From: Ahaetulla prasina
Lineage: Eukaryota; Chordata; Lepidosauria; Squamata; Colubridae
Assembly: GCF_028640845.1 (NCBI RefSeq)
Contig: NC_080539.1
Location: 104,744,554 to 104,808,553, forward strand
DNA length: 64,000 bases
Direction of reading: 5' to 3'
Positions within the stretch are counted from its first letter, which is position 1; every line of letters starts with the position of its first letter. Position numbers and translations under genes: made by a program. Of the stretch, positions 57,285 through 64,000 are shown piece by piece. Below the pieces are notes generated by a model. That model searched no databases. It was given only the letters and a program-made list of their open reading frames with translations, and was not told the origin of the DNA.

Positions 57285-57793
57285 CAGGGGTAGTCAACCT
57301 TTTTATACTTACCGCCCACTTTTGTATCTCTGTTAGTAGTAAAATTTTCTAACCGCCCACCAGTTCCACAGTAATGCGCCGTGTATCGTCATCTGCACAT
57401 GCCTCTTGTGCAACATGGATTGGGGTTGGGGGGGTGCTGGTTATCAGCTCTGCTTGTCTGTTACAGCTAGGTGGTGTGGGGAGAGATGCGCGAGCTATTC
57501 TGGTATGAGGTTTGCGGTTGCACTATAGCGCCATTTAGTTTCACTTACGTAACGTGAACTAAACTTATGCGCGGGTGATCCAAATAGTATATTTTCAGAA
57601 ATTTAAATTGTCATGGAGAATTTTATGAAAACCTAATGAAAATGTTTTTAAATAATGCTATAACAATTTTTAAAAAGTAAATTAAATTAAAAAAAAAAGG
57701 AAAGTGCTTCAGTATCTGACAAAACCCCTACCGCCCACCTTGAAAGCTGGAACGCCCACTAGTGGGCGGTAGGGACCAGGTTGACTACCACTG
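57285..57793 (+). mobile_element. hAT-like non-autonomous element (family H), 509 bp
   Basis: Ends caggggtagtcaacct and aggttgactaccactg. An exact 8-bp TSD, ccttacac, lies at 57277-57284 and 57794-57801. Subterminal accgcccac motifs occur at both ends, forward near 57311 and 57352 and again at 57730-57771, likely transposase-binding repeats. The middle shows no reading frame. Confidence 0.95.
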
Positions 57794-57801
57794 CCTTACA
57801 C

Positions 57802-58339
57802 AGTGGTAAGATCAGCAGTCAGGTGGTGTGTTTTCTGGCTGGCCAGGCTTCTCTGGATAAAGGAGAGATTGTAAAATCACCCACTTGCACTCTGTTTCTT
57901 GTAAGTAATCTGCAGCAATTGAACTTTTTGCACCTGGCTTCAATGCCAAAGGCTTTGGAAAAAGGAAATATGGGCCTATCAACCTTCATTCACTTCTGCT
58001 TAGTATATGTTAGCATGAGCAGGCCTGCTAGTCCGTAATCAGCTACGGATCATTAGGTTTTGTGCTATAATTGAAAAAAACACTGCTCTTTTCCCTAGAA
58101 CAAACTTTGCTTTTACAGATATACCCAGCATCACAAGACTTCCCATAATCCTCTATGATTGCCCTCCCAATAATCTCTATGATTTTATACCTGGGGGAAA
58201 CTAAAGAAAGACTTCAGTTTACAACTTCAAGTAGCCTCTGAATTGAAGAGCATTTAAAGCATTGGTTGAGGATATATATTTCCATCTGGCAAAGCTCTCT
58301 GAAGCATACTAATACAAGAACTAAAATAGGACATATGAT
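57802..58339. other. no recognisable feature
   Basis: Nothing recognised. Confidence 0.5.
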
Positions 58340-58347
58340 TTCTAGAA

Positions 58348-58490
58348 CAGGGGTCTCCAACCTTGGCAACTTTAAGACTTGTGGACTTCAACTCCCAGAA
58401 AAGCAAAAAGCAAAAAAAAGCAAAGCTGGTTGAGGAAGTCTGGGAGTTGAAGTCCACAAGTCTTAAAGTTGTCAAGGTTGGAGACCCCTG
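58348..58490. mobile_element. palindromic MITE, complete (family D)
   Basis: A 143-bp element whose first and last ~50 bases are inverted copies with one mismatch (caggggtctccaacc...; gacttcaactccca). The A-rich spacer is about 40 bp. An exact 8-bp TSD, ttctagaa, lies at 58340-58347 and 58491-58498. The TSD length and CAG ends indicate hAT. A transcript would fold into a long hairpin. Confidence 0.95.
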
Positions 58491-58519
58491 TTCTAGAAGA
58501 TGCTAGAAGGGGGTGTAGA

Positions 58520-58722
58520 CAGGGGTGAAATCCAGCAGGTTCTGACAGGTTCTGGAGAACCAGTAGCGGAAATTTTGAGTAGTTCAGAAAATCAGCGAAA
58601 ACCACCTCTGACTGGTCCCAGAGTGGGGTGGGAATGGAGATTTTGCAGTATCCTTCCCCTGCCACACCCACCAAGCCACGCCCACAGAACCAGTAGTAAA
58701 AAAAAACTGAATTTCACCACTG
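58520..58722 (-). mobile_element. non-autonomous hAT-like element, family A, short form
   Basis: Ends caggggtgaaatcc and gaatttcaccactg. An exact 8-bp TSD, ggtgtaga, lies at 58512-58519 and 58723-58730. It has only one internal gattttgcagtatcc unit, so it is the shortest family-A copy (203 bp). Confidence 0.95.
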
Positions 58723-58730
58723 GGTGTAGA

Positions 58731-59261
58731 TCTAAGATATATCTATCCTACAATGGGGTTTTCAATCCAGGAGGTTCCCAGCAACTTTGCATACTAGCTG
58801 AAATCAGTGAGCACAAAGATTCTTGCCTTGCGTCTATGTGTGCTGCAGTGTTTGTCCTCTAATGTCATGCCTATTGCTTTCTAACTGGGAAATGTATGGA
58901 ATTTTGCTGATTGTTTTCAGGAACAGCAGAGTCAACTGGAATCAACATCAGATTAAATAATGGTGACCTATGAAAAATGTGCGTGTGCCCTATTGGACAA
59001 ATTCAAGACTAGTGAATGTATGAAGACTGAAGGTGAATAAGCGATCAATTGCAGTACTGGTGCTTTAATAACATTCCTCTGTAATGTTGATCTGGCTGGA
59101 GTATTGGTGTCCATCATGAAAGCATTCTGCCACTGGGCTCTCCTGTATTGCCTTTTCCCTCTTTTATAAAAGGTGTATTCCTTTCATAAAAGTTCCATAC
59201 TATTTGTATGGAACTACTATTTGTTCTTATAAATCACAATAAAAGAATTGAAAAAAAATGG
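58731..59261. other. no recognisable feature
   Basis: Nothing recognised. Confidence 0.5.
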
Positions 59262-59269
59262 GTATGGGT

Positions 59270-59423
59270 CAGTGGTGGGTTGCTCCCGGTTCTGTCCGGT
59301 TCTTGTGAACAGGTAGTAACAGCAGCAGGAGGCTCCACCCACCCGCCCGGACGTCATCATGAAGGATCTGCACATGTGGCGCCATTGCGAACTGGTAGTA
59401 AAAGTAAGTAGAACCCACCCCTG
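59270..59423 (+). mobile_element. non-autonomous hAT-like element, family B
   Basis: Ends cagtggtggg and cccacccctg. The flanks are gtatgggt (59262-59269) and gtatgagt (59424-59431), 7/8. A weaker donor-like aaagtaagt is at 59401-59409. The ggaggctccacccacc core is present. Confidence 0.9.
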
Positions 59424-59432
59424 GTATGAGTA

Positions 59433-59717
59433 TAGTGCTGGGATTCATTTTTTTTTACTACCGGTTCTGTGGGTGTGGCTTGGTGGGCGTGGTGGGTGTG
59501 GCAAGGGAATGATACTGTAAAATCTCCATTCCCTCCCCACTCCGGAGGAAGGTTACTGCAAAATCCCCATTTCCTCCTGATCAGCTGGGACTCGGCAGGC
59601 AGAGAATAAATGGGGGCGGGGCCATTCAGAGGTGGTATTTACCGGTTCTCCGAACTACTCAAAATTTCCACTACCGGTTCTCCAGAACTGGCCAGAACCT
59701 GCTGCATACCACCTCTG
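59433..59717 (+). mobile_element. non-autonomous hAT-like element, family A
   Basis: Starts tagtgctgggattc (mutated cagtggtggg) and ends accacctctg. It begins only about 9 bp after the previous element. Two ctccattccc/gcaaaatcc units. No clear TSD. Confidence 0.8.
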
Positions 59718-60445
59718 GTATTGTATATGGGAGGAAGACAGATAAATGCTGTTCCCTGCTGCAGCTTCATCTCTGCCCCAAACAGACAGGATAGAAATCC
59801 ATATGGAGAGCAAGGAGGATGTGCTTATGAGAGAGATTTTATAACCCTGGAAGAGAACTACAGTTCCTGGGTTAAAGACCGCAGTCTCGTGATCCGTAAT
59901 AGCAATGGAAAGGAAAAGGCTTTACAATCTCATTCAGCAGAGCCAGGAAAATAGGGGATCAAAGAGGTGACAGTTGGTAAAGAGAGAAATCTGGCTTCCT
60001 TCCCAGTGGGTGTTTGCTGGCAAGAACAGCAGGAGAATTTTATGCACAGTAAGGTGTAACAGTGTTCCTGCTAAATGGTCATGCATTGGGTCTTATGACT
60101 ATCAGATCATACAAATGGATAAACATAATGCAGCAAATGTTCTTTTACATAATGAGATTTGTGAAATATTTAAAAAGAACAAAGAGACATATTTATGAAT
60201 AAGCAGCGGAGAGATCAGCCTCTTATGGAATTAAAACGAGATCCTTTCCTGCGTGTGCTTTTTGTAAAGGACAAGCTATGCTTTGATAAGGTTATATGAC
60301 AACTGACGGCTGAGGTTTTGATTTAAGATTTCATACCAGAGGCATCACATGCATGACTTCAGAGGTTTCATCTATCCAAGGCAGAATTACACATTTCATT
60401 GGCCATCCTCATGGTTTAATGTCCCACCTCTTCCCCAAAGTAAGT
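59718..60445. other. no recognisable feature
   Basis: Nothing recognised. Confidence 0.5.
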
Positions 60446-60453
60446 CCCCTAAC

Positions 60454-60715
60454 CAGGGGTGAAATCTACTTATCTTCCTTACTGGTTCGGAAGTGCTTGC
60501 TTTGCTTGCGCGCACACGTCACATGCACATGCAGACCTTCTGCGCATGCACAGAAGGTAAAAAACACATTACTTCCTGGTTAAAACCAGGAAGTAATGAC
60601 ACCCGGGTGGGTGGGTGGAGCTTTGCTCCACCATCACTACCAGATCGCCGAACTACCAGCCATGATCGCTACCGGATCGTGCAATCTGGTCCAATCCAGG
60701 AGCATTTCACCCCTG
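60454..60715 (-). mobile_element. non-autonomous hAT-like element, family B-like
   Basis: Ends caggggtgaaatct and agcatttcacccctg. The flanks are cccctaac (60446-60453) and ctcctaac (60716-60723), 7/8. It holds an internal inverted pair, acttcctggtt/aaccaggaagt (60571-60595), and a ggtggagctttgctcc stretch. Confidence 0.9.
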
Positions 60716-60954
60716 CTCCTAACCCAAGCTTCCTTAGATCCATCTGACAAACAACACTGAATCCCAGTCTAAGGAGCACTAGATAATTACTTTTCCACTA
60801 GTTTCCAATTTTCTACCATCTTTTTCCTCACCTTTACAGCTCTAAACTTTCCCAATGCCACCACTGTTGTTTTCTTTCCCCCCTTTTACAGTATTTGCTT
60901 CATTACCATTGTGTGTTTCCCCTTGCACTTTTGTTGTTCTCACTAGGTTAGTCA

Positions 60955-61249
60955 CAGTGGTGGGATTCAATTTTTTTTACTACTGGTTCTGCGGGCGTGG
61001 CTTGGTAGAAGTGGCATGGTTTGGTGGGCGTGGCAGGGGAAGGATACTGTAAAATCTCCATTCCCTACCCACTCCAGGGGAAGGATACTGTAAGATCCCC
61101 ATTTCCTCCCAATCAGCTGGGACTCAGGAGGCAGAGACTAGATGGGGGCAGGGCCAGTCAGAGGCGGTATTTACCGGTTCTCCGAACTACTCAAAAGTTC
61201 CGCTACCAGTTCTCCAGAACTGGTCAGAACCTGCGGAACACCACCTTTG
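60955..61249 (+). mobile_element. non-autonomous hAT-like element, family A
   Basis: Ends cagtggtgggattc and aacaccacctttg. An exact 8-bp TSD, gttagtca, lies at 60947-60954 and 61250-61257. 295 bp, with two internal repeat units and the cagctgggactcaggaggca block. Confidence 0.95.
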
Positions 61250-61482
61250 GTTAGTCAGTCTTTGCACTCCCACATATGCAAGATATTGGGATTTTCCCTT
61301 CTTTTTCTCCAACTGTTGCAAATGTTCCTATAACTGTTTTGGAAGGTTCTGAACACTCAAGAGCAGATTTTGTACAGAGGAAAGAGGAAGAAAGACCATT
61401 TAATTAGTGAAAGAGAAAAAACATAAAAAAGACTAAAACAAGAAAAAGAGAATAAGAAAAAAGATTAAAATATGAAGAATGA

Positions 61483-62262
61483 TTGCAGGAACTGGGTACG
61501 GCTAGTCTAGAGAAAAGAAGGACTAGGGGTGACATGATAGCAGTATTCCTGTATTTGAGGGACTGCCACAGAGGTGGTATTCAGCAGGTTCTGACCAGTT
61601 CTGGAGAACTGGTAGTGGAGATTTTGAGTAATTCGGAGAACCGGCAAATACCACCTCTGACTAACCCCGCCCCCATTTATTCTCTGCCTCCCAAGCCCCA
61701 GCTGATTGAGTCCCATCTGACAGCTGGGTCTTCTTTTTTTGCTCTGAACTGGCGCTGGAAAGCAGGTTAGTGTGGTGGGGAGGGAATGGAGATTTTACAG
61801 TATCCTTCCCCTGGAGTGGGGTGGAAATGGAGATTTTACAGTATCCTTCCCGTGGAGTGGAGTGGGAATGGAGATTTTGTAGTATCCTTCCCCTGCCATG
61901 CCCACCAAGCCACGCCCACAGAATTGGTAGTAAAAATTTTTTGAATCCCACCACTGGACTCCCACAAAGAAGAGAGGGTCAACTTATTTTCCAAAGCATC
62001 GGAGGGCAAGACAAGAAACAACAGATGAAAACTAATCAAGGAGAGAAGCAACTTGGAATTAAGGAGAAACTTAAACAGTGAGGACAATTAACCAGTGGAA
62101 CAGTTTGCCTTCAGAAATTGTGGGTGCTTCATCATTGCAGATTTTTAAGAAGATATTGGATAGCCCCTTCTCTGACATGGTATAGGCCAGGGTCTCCTGC
62201 TTGAGCAGGGGGTTAGACTAGAAGACCTCCAAGGTCCCTTTCAGCTGAATTCTGATTGAATA
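61483..62262 (+). repeat. CR1-type LINE 3' region, split by a hAT-like element
   Basis: 61483-61568 encodes the MQELGTASLEKRRTRGDMIA-type start and FLYLRDCHR. The rest (61965-62262) resumes with gagagggtcaacttattttc, then aaccagtggaacagtttgcc and ctcctgcttgagcagggggt, and ends ccaaggtccctttcagctga. Removing 61569-61956 and one TSD copy restores the CR1 order. Several stops. Confidence 0.85.
61569..61956 (-). mobile_element. non-autonomous hAT-like element, family A, longest form
   Basis: Ends cagaggtggtattc and gaatcccaccactg. The flanks gactgcca and gactccca match 7/8. At 388 bp it is the longest family-A copy: three gattttacagtatcc units plus an extra roughly 65-bp segment (about 61707-61770) absent from the other copies. 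Confidence 0.9.
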
Positions 62263-62757
62263 TTATTGAGAAGCCTTCCTGTGTTCCTAATACCTAGCCT
62301 TGAAAAGGATCTTTTGCCTATCAGATGTGCATCTTCTTAGAATTCTGATGGTGGGAGGTGTACTTGTTTTGTCTTTCAAAACTCCAATGAAAAAGGTTTG
62401 TGGCTCCCTTCCCTAAAAACTTGTACTGTTTTTTAAAGCTAAATGTCCTTCCTGTCATGTAAATCTACTGCCATGGTTGAGTTCACTCTGGTGGCAAAAG
62501 GCTGTCTTCTGTGCATCAGTAAGCATCAGCCATCCATTTCAAGGCCAATAAACTCTTTTTACATTCACATTTCCCTACCACCACCCTCCTGGTAATAGAG
62601 GTCAGTTTTAACTCTGTTCAGAAGCCTTGCCAAGAGGGCCAAGAGGGCCTGAGTGTTATTTCAAGGGATCATTTTTAGACTTGCCATGTCTAGTCAGGAC
62701 TGAACCAAACTGGAGAGCTTAGGCAGTTGGCCCAGGAAGAGTTACAGATATTCAAAC
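62263..62757. other. no recognisable feature
   Basis: A small aagagggcc tandem duplication lies at about 62632-62649. Otherwise nothing. Confidence 0.5.
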
Positions 62758-62935
62758 TGTTATGTATCTTTAAATGTTTTGGCGGGAAACAAACACGTTG
62801 CTGATTGGTTGAAGCCGCCGGTTGAACAGTATATAAGGAGAGGTTTTTCCCCAGCCAGGTTGCTGGGTTCACCCTATATTAAAGAGCTGTTGTCACTACC
62901 CTGGTCTCCAGCCTCGTTACTTCCCGAACGTAACA
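62758..62935 (+). repeat. 5' LTR of the second element (178 bp)
   Basis: TGTTATGTATC... to CGTAACA. The last ~80 bp are almost identical to the first element's LTR; the first half is changed and 12 bp shorter. Inverted CCAAT (ctgattgg at about 62802-62809) and TATA-like tatataag at 62830-62837. Confidence 0.9.
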
Positions 62936-62936
62936 C

Positions 62937-62954
62937 TGGCGACGAGGATGGGAT
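62937..62954 (+). promoter_or_regulatory. primer-binding site, tRNA-Ser(GCT) type
   Basis: Identical 18-mer to the one at 14358-14375, again one base after the LTR. Confidence 0.8.
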
Positions 62955-63032
62955 TTCGAGGCTAAGGAGCACCAGAAGCGAGCTGAAGCACGGAAGAACC
63001 GAACCCAGCAAACCCAGGGCAGAAACGCGGAG

Positions 63033-63885
63033 ATGGCCAGCTACACTCCGCCCGCGCCGTTTGACCCGGCCAGAGAGAAATGGGGAACGTACATGACCCG
63101 TTTCGAAAGCTTCTAAACAAGCGAACTGCAAGGAGTTCCAGACAACCGCAAAGGGCATATTTCTTGAGCCACTGCGGTCCGAGGTCATCGACATCGCGGA
63201 AGCCCTGGCAGAGCCAACGCCGGTACAATCGGTATCGTGGCAAACTCTGCAAACCCTGCTAAGAAACCATTTCGCGCCCACGCCGTCCAAATACGTGCGG
63301 CGTTTCGAATTTGGAGGCGCCGACAGCTGAGGCGAATCCATCAGCGACTACATGGCCGCCCTGCGAAAGCCTCCAAAGACTGTGGGTACCGAGACCTGGA
63401 CGAGGCGCTGCTGAGCAACTCATCCGTGGGGTCAGAGACATGCGTTTGCGGGCGGCTGCTATCGAAAAGCAATCTAACGCTGGCAAAGCGCCTGGGCGAA
63501 GCCAGAGCGCATGAAATGTCCACCCAAGCGGCGGAGACCCTGCAAAAGCCACTCACACACGGCGAGCACAAAGTCAACCCCGGTGCACCAAGAAGAGATC
63601 CAGACCGAATCCGGCGGTGAGGATGAGGAAGGGTTTGTCGAACCGAGAAGCGGCAAAGAAGACCGGGACGAATCACGGAAGTTGCGGAGGTCAACACCAG
63701 CGCCAACACTGCAAGTTCAAGGGCGCTACATGTCGGTGCGAGAAGAAGGGCACCTAGCTCAAGTCTGTCGAGCTCCCCAACCTTCCCGCCGAAAATTCAA
63801 ATCGGCCAATCAGGCGCGGATCGGCAAGGCGACCCGTGATTGGCTCAAACAAAAAGCGCGAACTCGAATCAAGCGACTGTGATCA
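63033..63885 (+). pseudogene. gag: gag of the second element, frameshifted
   Basis: The ATG at 63033 opens a frame resembling the first copy (WGTYMTRFESF), but it stops at 63114-63116 after an indel. Later pieces continue in other frames: KASKDCGYRDLDE near 63369, an acidic EEIQTESGGEDEEG segment near 63590, and a damaged zinc knuckle near 63733-63770 that has lost bases between its cysteines and at the Gly-His step. At least four frame changes are needed to follow gag, so it is a pseudogene. Confidence 0.85.
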
Positions 63886-63949
63886 TAGGCGCGCCACAAC
63901 CCGGTGGAGAAGAAAATCTTCACCAAGCCCAAAATAGAAGGAGTGCCGT

Positions 63950-64000
63950 GCCGACTAGAAGTGGACACGGGTCAGCGATCACCATCATGTCCTGGGACAC
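63950..64000 (+). pseudogene. protease active-site remnant of the second element
   Basis: gtggacacggg encodes VDTG at 63961-63972, but one base is missing immediately after compared with 15411-15413, so the frame is lost. It continues past the window. Confidence 0.7.

Larger units (their letters stand above)
62758..64000 (+). mobile_element. second Ty3/gypsy LTR retrotransposon of the same family, 5' part only
   Basis: Same orientation and plan as 14167-18730: LTR, primer-binding site, gag, and the start of protease, then cut by the window edge at 64000. The LTR and gag are clearly diverged from the first element, with extra indels. The 3' half and its TSD lie outside the window, so completeness cannot be judged. 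Confidence 0.9.

Overview
This is eukaryotic, non-coding DNA, almost certainly from a squamate reptile and most likely a snake. The evidence is the repeat mix: a Sauria-type SINE with a BovB-like tail, two other tRNA-derived SINE families, CR1-, L2- and L1-type LINE fragments, Penelope-like pieces, a tRNA-Ser-primed Ty3/gypsy LTR retrotransposon, many short hAT-like elements with 8-bp target-site duplications (TSDs), and long simple repeats. I found no host protein-coding exon, rRNA, tRNA gene or CRISPR array that I can support. Every protein-like reading frame I recognise belongs to a transposable element. The stretches between repeats look like ordinary AT-rich intergenic or intronic DNA.

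Layout. 0-4.2 kb: old SINE, CR1 and LINE ends and two hAT-like elements. 4.86-7.74 kb: a compound rearrangement. A 5'-inverted L1 insertion is joined to a roughly 565-bp inverted copy of sequence lying 1 kb downstream, followed by a 623-bp tandem duplication. 8.3-13.3 kb: Penelope-like piece, LINE ends, hAT elements, an antisense solo LTR and a tRNA SINE. 13.6-18.8 kb: a nested pair, with a 4.56-kb gypsy-type element (two 190-bp LTRs, 5-bp TSD, broken gag/pol) inserted into the 3' end of an L1 that has its own 16-bp TSD. 19-62 kb: dispersed hAT-like and mariner-like elements, L1 insertions with TSDs at 24.9, 34.4, 49.9 and 54.5 kb, two L2-like ORF2 C-terminal fragments at 36.4 and 52.8 kb, CR1 fragments at 37.5 and 61.5 kb, and microsatellites. 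62.76-64.0 kb: the 5' part of a second, older gypsy element of the same family, cut by the window edge.

There is no operon or pathway here; the sequence is a record of repeated transposition. The non-autonomous hAT-like elements are the dominant accessory component. At least 17 have recognisable flanking duplications, ten of them exact 8-bp matches. No convincing new biological system is present. The most unusual structure is the L1/inverted-duplication/tandem-duplication complex at 4.86-7.74 kb. Next is a small hAT-like family that carries a consensus 5' splice-donor sequence in its terminus.

All repeat family names come from recognition of sequence features, not from a database search.
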